Shown: positions 1 through 8,036, numbered from the stretch's first letter. The stretch: DNA of 20,658 nucleotides from Acidovorax_G sp046289925 (GCA_046289925.1 JBKBUN010000038.1:1-20658); one strand, 5' to 3'. Program-made: numbers and translations. The notes: generated by a model from the sequence alone, not told the origin.

Positions 1-201
1 GTGGGCGGTGTTGATCGTGATGCCGCGGGCTTTTTCTTCAGGCGCAGCGTCGATTTCGTCGTACTTCTTGGCTTCGCCGCCGAACTTGCTCGACAGCACC
101 GTGGCGATGGCCGCCGTCAGCGTCGTCTTGCCATGGTCCACGTGACCGATGGTGCCCACGTTCACGTGCGGCTTGGTGCGTTCAAACTTGCCTTTTGCCA
201 T
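1..201 (-). CDS. tuf: Elongation factor Tu, N-terminal part (truncated by window edge)
   Basis: EF-Tu brings aminoacyl-tRNA to the ribosomal A site as a GTP complex in the cytosol. Only the first 67 residues are in the window; the reading frame is open to the left edge. The start MAKGKFERTKPHVNVGTIGH is typical of the family. The P-loop GHVDHGKT lies at residues 19-26, and the switch I sequence GITINTAH, with the Mg-coordinating Thr62, ends the visible part. The ATG at 201 is preceded by a GGAGA Shine-Dalgarno about 8 nt upstream. It is the last gene of the str operon seen here, 142 nt downstream of fusA. That gap is long and structured (separate entries), so tuf may be tuned independently of fusA. 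Identity is certain; whether this is the only tuf copy cannot be judged, since many betaproteobacteria carry two. Confidence 0.97.
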   Translation of the reverse strand, partial: MAKGKFERTKPHVNVGTIGHVDHGKTTLTAAIATVLSSKFGGEAKKYDEIDAAPEEKARGITINTAH

Positions 202-222
202 TTCAATTCTCCAGTAAAGAGC

Positions 223-301
223 GTTCCCGTGTGCGGTTTAACGTCTGCATCCGGTTGCTGACTCGCCCCGCACGGGAACAGGGCGGCACCGGATCGCAGA
301 C
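223..301 (-). other. Two interleaved inverted repeats between fusA and tuf (possible RNA switch or pseudoknot)
   Basis: Two strong stems can form in the mRNA leader of tuf. Stem 1 pairs 243-254 with 289-301 (12 bp, GTCTGC-ATCCGG against CCGGAT-C-GCAGAC, one bulged base). Stem 2 pairs 223-231 with 271-279 (GTTCCCGTG against CACGGGAAC, 9 bp perfect). The arms interleave, so they either exclude each other or form a long-loop pseudoknot. Stem 2 ends about 11 nt before the tuf Shine-Dalgarno. There is no U-run, so this is not a simple terminator. Pairing is seen directly; a regulatory role is inference. Confidence 0.5.
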
Positions 302-343
302 AGTAAATCATGCCCGCCCCCATGAGGGCGCAGGCGTCGCAGA

Positions 344-2446
<2,103 letters not shown>

Positions 2447-2456
2447 TTGAAATACT

Positions 2457-2502
2457 CCGTTAACGGCGGAAAGCCCGCCCGCCGAAATGGCGAGTCGGGC
2501 TT
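2457..2502 (-). other. Hairpin and palindrome in the rpsG-fusA gap
   Basis: In the transcript between rpsG and fusA, AAGCCCG and CGGGCTT arms (2471-2477 with 2496-2502) enclose an inner CGCC/GGCG stem (2480-2483 with 2489-2492), giving a nested hairpin of 11 bp. Only three U residues follow, so termination should be weak at best; an mRNA-processing or attenuating role is possible. Next to it the 10-bp palindrome CCGTTAACGG (2457-2466) overlaps the fusA Shine-Dalgarno. Confidence 0.45.
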
Positions 2503-2527
2503 CAGCCTCTGAGGTGGTGGACGGTGT

Positions 2528-3001
2528 TTAGAAGCGGAAGTGGCTGAATGCCTTGTTGGCTTCGGCCATGCGGTGCACTTCGTCACGCTTCTTCATGGCG
2601 CCGCCACGGCCTTCGGTGGCCTCGAGCAGTTCATTGGCCAGGCGCTGGGCCATGGACTTCTCGCCGCGCTTGCGGGCAGCTTCCTTGATCCAGCGCATCG
2701 ACAGGGCCAGACGACGCACGGGACGCACTTCAACGGGCACCTGGTAGTTGGCACCACCGACGCGGCGGGACTTCACTTCCACCAGGGGCTTGACGTTGTT
2801 GATGGCAACGGTGAACGCCTCGAGAGGGTCCTTGTCGGGGTGCTTCTTCTGAATCAGTTCCAGGGCACCGTAAATGATGCGCTCTGCAACCGCTTTTTTG
2901 CCGCCTTCCATGATCACGTTCATGAATTTGGACAGCTCGACATTGCCGAACTTGGGATCCGGCAGGATTTCACGTTTGGGGACTTCGCGACGACGTGGCA
3001 T
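2528..3001 (-). CDS. rpsG: 30S ribosomal protein S7
   Basis: S7 is a primary 16S rRNA binder that nucleates assembly of the 30S head; in E. coli it also represses translation of the str operon by binding the rpsL-rpsG intercistronic mRNA. The product is 157 aa, normal for the family, beginning MPRRREVPKREILPDPKFGN and ending in KAFSHFRF. The open frame extends 18 codons further upstream, but I choose the ATG at 3001 because MPRRR is the conserved start and a GAGGT Shine-Dalgarno stands just before it. The gap to rpsL is 173 nt, long for an operon, and could house an S7 target; I did not recognise a defined site there. Identification is secure. Confidence 0.97.
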   Translation of the reverse strand: MPRRREVPKREILPDPKFGNVELSKFMNVIMEGGKKAVAERIIYGALELIQKKHPDKDPLEAFTVAINNVKPLVEVKSRRVGGANYQVPVEVRPVRRLALSMRWIKEAARKRGEKSMAQRLANELLEATEGRGGAMKKRDEVHRMAEANKAFSHFRF

Positions 3002-3174
3002 TTTTACCTCTATCTTTGCTTCAGTTGGCACCGTTTCCGGCACCGCGAGAGCCAATCCGGGACTCCCACTTACTCGACCCGCGCAGAACGCCTGCGTTTG
3101 GGGCCACTACGCTGCACACCGCGCCACGCGGGGAACAGCACCGAAAAACTTGCGGATCCGAACAGGACCAGGGC

Positions 3175-3552
3175 TTACTTGGCCTTGGGCTTCTTCGCAC
3201 CGTACTTGGAGCGCGCCTGCTTGCGATCCTTCACACCTTGCAGGTCGAGCGAGCCGCGCACGATGTGGTAGCGCACACCGGGCAGATCCTTCACACGACC
3301 GCCGCGAACGAGCACCACCGAGTGCTCCTGCAGGTTGTGGCCTTCGCCGCCGATGTAGGAAATGACTTCGAAGCCGTTGGTCAGGCGCACCTTGGCGACC
3401 TTACGCAGAGCGGAGTTCGGCTTCTTGGGCGTCGTGGTGTACACACGGGTGCACACGCCACGGCGCTGGGGAGAGTTTTGCATCGCAGGGCTCTTGGACT
3501 TGGTCTTTTCGACCTCGCGCCCATGACGCACGAGCTGGTTAATGGTTGGCAT
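3175..3552 (-). CDS. rpsL: 30S ribosomal protein S12
   Basis: S12 sits at the decoding centre of the 30S subunit and controls accuracy. The protein is 125 aa, starting MPTINQLVRHGREV and ending KYGAKKPKAK. The universally conserved TPKKPNSALRK loop is at 41-51. Lys43 and Lys88 (in GRVKDLPG), the positions where streptomycin resistance substitutions usually arise, both have the wild-type residue, as does Pro91. The open frame runs 68 codons further upstream, but the family start and an AGGGA ribosome site place the ATG at 3552. It is the first gene of the str operon, with a likely promoter about 75-105 nt upstream. Identification is secure. Confidence 0.98.
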   Translation of the reverse strand: MPTINQLVRHGREVEKTKSKSPAMQNSPQRRGVCTRVYTTTPKKPNSALRKVAKVRLTNGFEVISYIGGEGHNLQEHSVVLVRGGRVKDLPGVRYHIVRGSLDLQGVKDRKQARSKYGAKKPKAK

Positions 3553-3605
3553 TGAATACGTCCCTAAACGTGAATGCTTCGTGAAAAAGCGAAAACGTGA
3601 ATCCC

Positions 3606-3620
3606 TTCGGAATTTCCGAA
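3606..3620. repeat. Short perfect inverted repeat in rpsL leader
   Basis: TTCGGAA and TTCCGAA arms (3606-3612, 3614-3620) flank a single base. The site lies in the untranslated leader between the predicted str promoter and rpsL. It could be a protein-binding palindrome, or chance. Confidence 0.3.
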
Positions 3621-3649
3621 AAGCCCTCCAATGTAGCAGGAAGGGCTTT
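3620..3649 (-). terminator. Inverted repeat between dac and rpsL, possible terminator overlapping the str promoter
   Basis: AAAGCCCT (3620-3627) and AGGGCTTT (3642-3649) form an 8-bp stem with a 14-nt loop; read on the minus strand it ends in GGGCTTTTC. It could terminate transcripts from the upstream carboxypeptidase gene. The predicted -10 of the str promoter lies in its loop, so it may instead be a regulatory inverted repeat. The short U-run makes terminator strength doubtful. Confidence 0.4.
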
Positions 3650-3658
3650 GATGGGCAA
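3630..3658 (-). promoter_or_regulatory. Predicted sigma-70 promoter of the str operon
   Basis: Read on the minus strand, TTGCCC (3653-3658) is followed after exactly 17 nt by TACATT (3630-3635), with an extended -10 TGC immediately before the hexamer. Each hexamer matches consensus at four of six positions. Transcription would start near 3623, giving a leader of about 70 nt before rpsL. Confidence 0.5.
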
Positions 3659-3756
3659 GCGACCGCCTTGAAAAAGGCTTTGCGGCCATGGGCGCCGCAA
3701 CCCGCTGCTGACCGCCCGTTCTGCGCCCACCGGGCGGGACGCAGAGGCGGCGGCAC

Positions 3757-4929
3757 TTACTTGATCCAGAGGCGGATTGCGTCCCAGGCCCGGCCCAGCA
3801 GACCGGCCTGCTCGACGGTGTCGAGCGCCATGATCGGGGTTTCGACCAGTACTTGGTCGCCCAGCTTGACCTTGAGCTGTCCCACGGTCTGGCCCTTGGT
3901 GAAGGGCGCGACCAGCGGTTCGGGGCGGGTGATCTCGGTCGTGATCTTGCCCGCGCTGCCTGCGGGCACGGCCACCACGATGGCTTCGGATCGGCCCAGG
4001 CGCAGCGTATCGGCCTTGCCCTTCCACACCGGCAGGGTGGCCACGGGCTGACCGGCATCGAACACACGCACGCCCTCGTAGGCCGTGTAGCCCCAGTTCA
4101 GCAGTTTCTGGCTCTCGTTGGCGCGGGCGTTTTCGCTGGCAGCACCCAGCACGATGGACAGCAGGCGACGCTGCCCCACGCCAGGCAGGTCGCGCTTGGC
4201 CGTGGCCACCAGGCAGTAGCCGGCGGCCGCGGTGTGTCCGGTCTTGAGGCCGTCCACGCTCGGGTCACGGAACAGCAGCATGTTGCGGTTGGTGTTGTTC
4301 GAAGGCGGCGTGCCCGGGTAGCTGTACTGCTTGGTGGCGTAGTAGTGCAGGTACTCGGGAAAGTCCTTCATGAGCCGCGTCGCGAGGATGCCCAGGTCGC
4401 GCGCCGTGGTCAGGTGGCCAGGCTCGGTCAGGCCTTCGGGGTTCTTGTAGTTCGTGCTGTTCATGCCCAGGGCCTTGGCCTGGTCGTTCATGAGCTTGAC
4501 GAAGTTCTCCACCGTGCCGCCCACGCCTTCGGCCAGGGCCACGGTGGCGTCGTTGCCCGACTGCACGATCATGCCCTTGAGCAGGTCGTCCACCGACACC
4601 TGCATCTTGGGGTCGATGAACATGCGCGAGCCCGGCATCTTCCAGGCGCGCACGCTCACAGGCAGCTTCTGCTGCAGGTCCACTTTCTTGGCGCGCAGGG
4701 CGTCAAACACCAGGTAGGCGGTCATGAGCTTGGTCAGCGAGGCTTGCTCGACCGGCGCGTCCACGTCTTTGGCGGCCAGCACCTGGCCGGCGGTCACGTC
4801 CAGCAGGAGGTAGTTGCGGGCGGCAATTTCGGGCGGCTGAGGCGACTGCTGGGCCGATGCCAGCATGGGCAGCGGCGCGATCACCAGCGCCAGGGCCAGG
4901 GTGCGCAGCGTGGAGAGGATGCGGTTCAT
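3757..4929 (-). CDS. D-alanyl-D-alanine carboxypeptidase (PBP5/6 type)
   Basis: This low-molecular-weight penicillin-binding protein would remove the terminal D-Ala from peptidoglycan pentapeptides at the periplasmic face of the inner membrane. From the ATG the protein is 390 aa. An N-terminal signal peptide ends near LASA-QQ (about residue 26). The catalytic motifs are SLTK (64-67), SGN (124-126) and KTG (229-231), followed by the beta-rich second domain of the DacA/DacC family. The C-terminal stretch GLLGRAWDAIRLWIK looks like the amphipathic membrane anchor. The frame also allows a TTG two codons earlier (4935); no good Shine-Dalgarno precedes either start, and I prefer the ATG at 4929. 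It lies 81 nt downstream of an alpha/beta hydrolase gene and 204 nt upstream of rpsL. The family is clear; dacA versus dacC naming is not decidable here. Confidence 0.93.
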   Translation of the reverse strand: MNRILSTLRTLALALVIAPLPMLASAQQSPQPPEIAARNYLLLDVTAGQVLAAKDVDAPVEQASLTKLMTAYLVFDALRAKKVDLQQKLPVSVRAWKMPGSRMFIDPKMQVSVDDLLKGMIVQSGNDATVALAEGVGGTVENFVKLMNDQAKALGMNSTNYKNPEGLTEPGHLTTARDLGILATRLMKDFPEYLHYYATKQYSYPGTPPSNNTNRNMLLFRDPSVDGLKTGHTAAAGYCLVATAKRDLPGVGQRRLLSIVLGAASENARANESQKLLNWGYTAYEGVRVFDAGQPVATLPVWKGKADTLRLGRSEAIVVAVPAGSAGKITTEITRPEPLVAPFTKGQTVGQLKVKLGDQVLVETPIMALDTVEQAGLLGRAWDAIRLWIK

Positions 4930-5010
4930 GAACAAAGAAAGGGACGAAGTGAAAAGAAAACCGAAAACCGGAGAGGGTGGGCGCGCCCGCGCGCACCCCG
5001 GATGGACCTA

Positions 5011-5661
5011 TCAGCCCAACGGTGGCTGCGCCCGCAAGTGGCGGACCACCAGTTGCTTGAGCAGCGCCAATTGTCCGTGGAAGAAATGGCCGCCCCCGGG
5101 GACCACCGTCACGGGCAGGGTCTGTGGGCGGGCCCAGTCCATCACCGATGCCAGGGGCACGGTGTCGTCGTGTTCGCCGTGCACGACCAGAGTGCACTCG
5201 TGCGCCGCCGCGGGCAGCGGGGCCACGGCAAAGCGGCTGGCCGCCGTGCCCACCAGCACCACCTGGCGCACATCGCGCGACTCCCACAGCCGGGCTACGC
5301 CGTGGCTGGCCACGAAGGCGCCGAAGGAGAAGCCCGCCAGGGCCAGTGACCCGGTGGGCGCCACCTGCTCGACGACCGCCAGCAGGTCGTCGACCTCGCC
5401 GCGGCCCTCGTCGTGCGCGCCGGCGCTGCCGCCGACGCCACGAAAGTTGAAACGCACGGCGGTCCAGCCGCACTGCACGAAGGCGCGGGCCAGGGTCTGC
5501 ACGACCTTGTTGTCCATGGTGCCGCCAAACAGCGGGTGCGGATGGGCGATGACGGCCACGCCGCGGGGGGCTGCACCATCGGCCAGGAGGGCGGTGTCGC
5601 GGGCGGCTTCGATGGCACCGGCAACACCCTGCAGCAACAGGCGTTCGGTCTGGGCGTTCAC
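5011..5661 (-). CDS. Alpha/beta hydrolase of unknown substrate (COG2945-like)
   Basis: A 216-aa cytosolic alpha/beta-hydrolase-fold protein with no signal peptide. The oxyanion-region signature HPHPLFGGTMDNKVV lies at 40-54, the nucleophile elbow GFSFG places Ser112, the acid is Asp165 or Asp166 in HGEHDDTVP, and the catalytic His192 is in GGGHFF. The NFRGVGGSAG segment (72-81) is typical of this small hydrolase family, whose physiological substrate is generally not known. The start is a GTG at 5661; no ATG lies nearby and family members begin at about this point. There is no clear Shine-Dalgarno. A dispersed repeat copy and a possible terminator separate it from the upstream ferredoxin gene, so it may have its own promoter inside the repeat. 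The fold is certain, the substrate unknown. Confidence 0.88.
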   Translation of the reverse strand: MNAQTERLLLQGVAGAIEAARDTALLADGAAPRGVAVIAHPHPLFGGTMDNKVVQTLARAFVQCGWTAVRFNFRGVGGSAGAHDEGRGEVDDLLAVVEQVAPTGSLALAGFSFGAFVASHGVARLWESRDVRQVVLVGTAASRFAVAPLPAAAHECTLVVHGEHDDTVPLASVMDWARPQTLPVTVVPGGGHFFHGQLALLKQLVVRHLRAQPPLG

Positions 5662-5664
5662 AGG

Positions 5665-5731
5665 TTTGCTATTGATTTGATAGCTATTCGTGCTTGATCA
5701 ACAAGCACGAGCAGCCAAAAAGACCCCAAAA
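5665..5731 (+). repeat. Dispersed palindromic repeat, copy A
   Basis: Two consecutive stem-loops: GCTAT (5668-5672) with ATAGC (5680-5684), and CGTGCTTG (5689-5696) with CAAGCACG (5702-5709), followed by GAGCAGCC and a degenerate GACCCCAAA tail. The same two-hairpin layout and tail recur at 9030-9094 and, reversed, at 18338-18390. I recall similar elements as very common between genes in Comamonadaceae genomes; no mobility gene is attached. Confidence 0.8.
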
Positions 5732-5746
5732 TGATTCGGGCGGTCT
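5717..5746 (-). terminator. Possible intrinsic terminator after the ferredoxin gene
   Basis: On the minus strand AGACC-g-CC pairs with GGGGTCT (7 bp, one bulge) around an 11-nt loop and is followed directly by a short U-run. It starts about 16 nt after the ferredoxin stop codon. It overlaps the tail of repeat copy A, so the repeat may supply the terminator. Confidence 0.45.
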
Positions 5747-5761
5747 GCGACAGATCCGGTT

Positions 5762-6130
5762 TCAACGGCCGAGTTCCGGCGGCGTGCGCAAGCGCTCGAC
5801 AACCTGGCCATCGCGCAGGTGCGAGGTGACGATCTCGTCGATATCGCTTTCGTCTACATAGGTGTACCAAACGCCTTCGGGGTACACCACGGCCACAGGG
5901 CCGGCCGCACAGCGGTCCAGGCAGCCCGCCTTGTTCACGCGCACCTGGCCCGGGCCCGCCAGGCCCAGGGCTTTGACCTGGGCCTTGCAGCGCTCGAACC
6001 CCTGCTGCGCGCGGTGCTGGGCACAGCTGTCTTCGCCATTGGTGCGCTCATTCAGGCAAAAGAAGATGTGGCGGCGGTAGTAGCCTGGCGCGTCGGCGGC
6101 CACGGGCTGGGGGGTGGGGGTGTCGCTCAT
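5762..6130 (-). CDS. Thioredoxin-like [2Fe-2S] ferredoxin
   Basis: A 122-aa soluble protein of the thioredoxin-fold [2Fe-2S] ferredoxin family (as in Shethna-type ferredoxins and the NuoE C-terminal domain). Likely cluster ligands are Cys25 (HIFFC), Cys36 (GEDSC) and the pair Cys70/Cys74 in the hallmark NKAGCLDRCAAGP; a further Cys48 is not a canonical ligand. The C-terminal VVYPEGVWYTYV is also typical. It would carry single electrons, but its partners cannot be read from the sequence. I choose the ATG at 6130 because MSDTP leads straight into the domain; the open frame upstream has no family features. It lies 64 nt downstream of a vanZ-like gene and 100 nt upstream of an alpha/beta hydrolase gene, on the same strand. 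Confidence 0.92.
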   Translation of the reverse strand: MSDTPTPQPVAADAPGYYRRHIFFCLNERTNGEDSCAQHRAQQGFERCKAQVKALGLAGPGQVRVNKAGCLDRCAAGPVAVVYPEGVWYTYVDESDIDEIVTSHLRDGQVVERLRTPPELGR

Positions 6131-6194
6131 GCGCGGGATTCTAGGCGCTGGCCCGGCCACAGCCGGCACCAGCCCCGCCGGTACCAGGGTGGCC

Positions 6195-7295
6195 CTAAGG
6201 CCTATCGCGCCGGGAGATGCGCAGCACCACATAGCCCAGCGTGACCAGCGGCCAAAGCCAGCCCAGCCACTGTCCCAGGCCATAGAAGCGAATGAAGCGC
6301 CCCTGCTCCCACAACTGCAGGGTTTGGGCGTAGTACGCACTGGCAGGGGCCTGGTTGAGCAGCCCCAGGTGCCACACCAGCACCAGCAGCAGCACGGCCG
6401 CACAGGCACGCCGCGGCAGCGCCAGCATCAGCGTGGCCAGCACCAAGGCCACCCACAGGCCCACGCGCACCGGCGCGCCCAACCAGCCCCAGGCGTGGGC
6501 CGGGCCCCAACTCAGCGCGGCCGACAGCGCCGTCACGCCCATGCCCAAGGTCAGCAGCACCAGCGCAAACACGGCCCGGCGGCCGACATGGCGGATCACG
6601 CTGTAGCCCAGCAGGCATGGAGTGAGCAGGCCCAGCACCACGCACCAGAGCTCGCCCAAAGGCGACAACGGCTCCAGCGGGCCCTGCGGAACGGGCAGCC
6701 ACGCCAGAAAAGGCGAGCCCTCCAGCGCGGCGGCCAGCGCGGCCTCGAAACGCTCGCGCACCTGGCCCAGGCCGAAGGGCACTGCCGGCGGAAACAGCAG
6801 CGCCAGCGGCCACAGCGCCAGCAGTACGAGCACGCCACGCGCGTCGGCTACGAACCAGCGCGCACGAAAGTCGCTCCAGCGCTGCAGCGCGCCCAGACGC
6901 TCCAGCCCGGTGGCCAGCACGGCCCCGACCAGGGTGCCCGCGGTGTTGAGGAGCCAATCCAGGTTGGACGGCACCCGTCGGGGCAGGTAGATCTGCAGGA
7001 ACTCCATCGCGCCCGACAGCAGCGCACCGGCCGCCACAGCCGCCGTCAGGGGCACGGCCACGCGCCGCGCCCCTGTACGCAGCAGCGCCAGCGCCAGCAA
7101 AAAACCCAGCGGAGCATAGCCCGCCAGGTTGATGGAGACGTCGAACCAGGTCCAATACGGCGGCGGCAGCGGGGCGAACGCAAACACCCGCGGGTCGATG
7201 CCTTGCTCGCGCCAGCCCTCGAAGGGAAACAGGCTGGCGAAGACGATCAACGCCGCGTGCAGCAGCGCCAAGGGCCAGGCCGAGGTCTTGTGCAC
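6195..7295 (-). CDS. VanZ-family membrane protein with extra C-terminal membrane domain
   Basis: The first 130 residues match the VanZ family: an N-terminal helix ending in ASLFPFEGW (20-28), the NLAGYAPLGFLLAL helix (56-69), and the signature GAMEFLQIYLPRRVPSNLDW followed by LLNTAGTLVGA (95-125). About 230 further residues add six or so hydrophobic helices not found in the short VanZ proteins; this extended form occurs in betaproteobacteria. VanZ of the vancomycin cluster gives low-level teicoplanin resistance, but the role of chromosomal family members is unknown, and resistance should not be assumed. The start is uncertain: I chose the GTG at 7295, 14 nt after the hemJ stop, because the first helix follows at once (366 aa). 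The open frame extends far upstream only as an overlap with hemJ. Confidence 0.85.
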   Translation of the reverse strand: MHKTSAWPLALLHAALIVFASLFPFEGWREQGIDPRVFAFAPLPPPYWTWFDVSINLAGYAPLGFLLALALLRTGARRVAVPLTAAVAAGALLSGAMEFLQIYLPRRVPSNLDWLLNTAGTLVGAVLATGLERLGALQRWSDFRARWFVADARGVLVLLALWPLALLFPPAVPFGLGQVRERFEAALAAALEGSPFLAWLPVPQGPLEPLSPLGELWCVVLGLLTPCLLGYSVIRHVGRRAVFALVLLTLGMGVTALSAALSWGPAHAWGWLGAPVRVGLWVALVLATLMLALPRRACAAVLLLVLVWHLGLLNQAPASAYYAQTLQLWEQGRFIRFYGLGQWLGWLWPLVTLGYVVLRISRRDRP

Positions 7296-7309
7296 CGCGG
7301 CGGCCCGAT

Positions 7310-7738
7310 TCAGAAGGGCTTGACGACCACCAGCACTACGGCCACCGTCAGCAGCAGCACGGGCACCTCGTTGAACCACCGGAACCACACATGGCTGCGC
7401 CGGCTGCTGCCGTCGGCCAGCTTGCGCAGCAGCACCGCACAGGCGTGGTGGTAGCCCACTGTGAGCAGCACCACCGCCAGCTTGGCGTGCATCCAGCCGT
7501 TGCCAGGGCCGCGGCCGATGCCATAGCCCATCCACAGCCACAGGCCCAGCCCGATGGCGGGCACGGCCAGCAGCGTGGTGAAGCGCAGCAGCTTGCGCGC
7601 CATGAGCAGCAGGCGTTCGCGCTCCGACGACGAGCCCGGCGCCACCATGGCCAGGTTCACGAAGATGCGCGGCAGATAGAACAGGCCGGCGAACCAGCTG
7701 GCCACGAAGACGATGTGAAAGGCTTTGACCCAGAGCAT
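7310..7738 (-). CDS. hemJ: HemJ-like protoporphyrinogen IX oxidase (CopD/UPF0093 family)
   Basis: A 142-aa integral membrane protein with four hydrophobic segments. HemJ oxidises protoporphyrinogen IX to protoporphyrin IX, the penultimate step of heme synthesis, at the inner membrane. The N-terminal signature FHIVFVASWFAGLFYLPRIF (7-26) is diagnostic; His8 and Lys86 (in WMHAKLAV) sit where the conserved functional His and Lys of characterised HemJ proteins are found, and YHHAC (96-100) and WFRWFNE (118-124) also match. The ATG at 7738 is the only start that preserves this N-terminus. It has no Shine-Dalgarno, and a TACACT hexamer ends 7 nt before it, suggesting a leaderless message. Divergent hemB supports a heme role. 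The vanZ-like gene follows after 14 nt, probably co-transcribed. The family is sure; enzymatic function is inferred. Confidence 0.85.
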   Translation of the reverse strand: MLWVKAFHIVFVASWFAGLFYLPRIFVNLAMVAPGSSSERERLLLMARKLLRFTTLLAVPAIGLGLWLWMGYGIGRGPGNGWMHAKLAVVLLTVGYHHACAVLLRKLADGSSRRSHVWFRWFNEVPVLLLTVAVVLVVVKPF

Positions 7739-7745
7739 GGGGCGC

Positions 7746-7751
7746 AGTGTA
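7746..7751 (-). promoter_or_regulatory. Possible -10 hexamer giving a leaderless hemJ mRNA
   Basis: On the minus strand TACACT is followed by GCGCCCC and then the hemJ ATG, a 7-nt distance that would put transcription start at or beside the start codon. I see no good -35. The absence of any Shine-Dalgarno fits a leaderless transcript. Confidence 0.35.
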
Positions 7752-7796
7752 CGAACGAAGCGCGCCGCCGGGCGTCTCGCAGGGTCGGAAAGCCCG

Positions 7797-7824
7797 AAAA
7801 AAAAGCCCGGCGGGAGCGCCGGGC
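7797..7824 (-). terminator. Canonical intrinsic terminator upstream of hemJ
   Basis: On the minus strand a perfect 8-bp GC stem (arms 7805-7812 and 7817-7824, GCCCGGCG/CGCCGGGC) with a 4-nt loop is followed by eight U residues (7797-7804). It can only act on minus-strand transcripts, yet the nearest minus-strand gene, hemJ, begins 58 nt downstream of it and no minus-strand gene lies upstream. It must therefore end a non-coding RNA or an attenuated hemJ leader. Confidence 0.85.
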
Positions 7825-7899
7825 CGACAAGCCTGGGCTTCGTGCACGCCTCGCCCAGGCCCCGCTCAGGGAGGAAAAGCGGGGGGCAGTGGCCTGCCC
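7797..7899 (-). ncRNA. Candidate small RNA or structured hemJ leader
   Basis: A minus-strand transcript starting near 7899 would be about 103 nt and fold into three consecutive hairpins: CCCGCT/AGCGGG (7861-7866 with 7878-7883), the perfect 8-bp GCCTGGGC/GCCCAGGC (7831-7838 with 7853-7860), and the terminator stem (7805-7824) with a U8 tail. An extended -10 promoter lies at the right distance upstream. There is no ATG in this stretch; a GTG frame in it runs on into hemJ out of frame and shows no family. It may be a stand-alone sRNA (the U8 tail would suit Hfq) or an attenuator for hemJ. I recognise no known RNA family. Existence of the hairpins is seen; transcription is inferred. Confidence 0.5.
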
Positions 7900-7905
7900 G
7901 ATCCC

Positions 7906-7935
7906 AATGTAGCACCCGGGTGCGCCATGGCACAA
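7906..7935 (-). promoter_or_regulatory. Predicted promoter of the candidate RNA upstream of hemJ
   Basis: On the minus strand TTGTGC (7930-7935) is followed after 18 nt by TGC-TACATT (hexamer 7906-7911). The 11-nt stretch TGCTACATTGG (7904-7914) is identical to the predicted -10 region of the str operon promoter at 3628-3638. The -35 match is weak, but the extended -10 compensates. Confidence 0.4.
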
Positions 7936-8023
7936 GCCGCCGTGCCACTGCCGCACCCCGGGGATTCCCGCAGGTCGCGGGCAGTGCGCGGGATGGCTGC
8001 ACCGCCCCCGCGGGCCGATAGGG

Positions 8024-8029
8024 CACAAT
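8024..8029 (+). promoter_or_regulatory. Possible -10 hexamer giving a leaderless hemB mRNA
   Basis: CACAAT (four of six matches to the -10 consensus) lies exactly 7 nt before the hemB ATG, and no Shine-Dalgarno is visible. The distance matches that of the hemJ hexamer on the other strand. No clear -35 is seen. Confidence 0.35.
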
Positions 8030-8036
8030 TTTCGGC

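Noticed and set aside
3663..3685. CCGC-AAA-GCCTT hairpin downstream of the carboxypeptidase gene as its terminator
   Set aside because: The U-run is inside the loop, not after the stem, so it is not a convincing intrinsic terminator.
3853..5349. A 498-codon plus-strand frame across the carboxypeptidase and hydrolase genes
   Set aside because: It spans two minus-strand genes and their spacer and has the shadow-frame composition.
6195..7295. Glycopeptide resistance determinant
   Set aside because: VanZ-like proteins are common chromosomal membrane proteins; no vanHAX or regulatory genes are nearby.
7797..7824. Terminator acting on plus-strand transcription towards hemB
   Set aside because: On the plus strand the stem is preceded by A8 and followed by CGACAAG, with no U-run.
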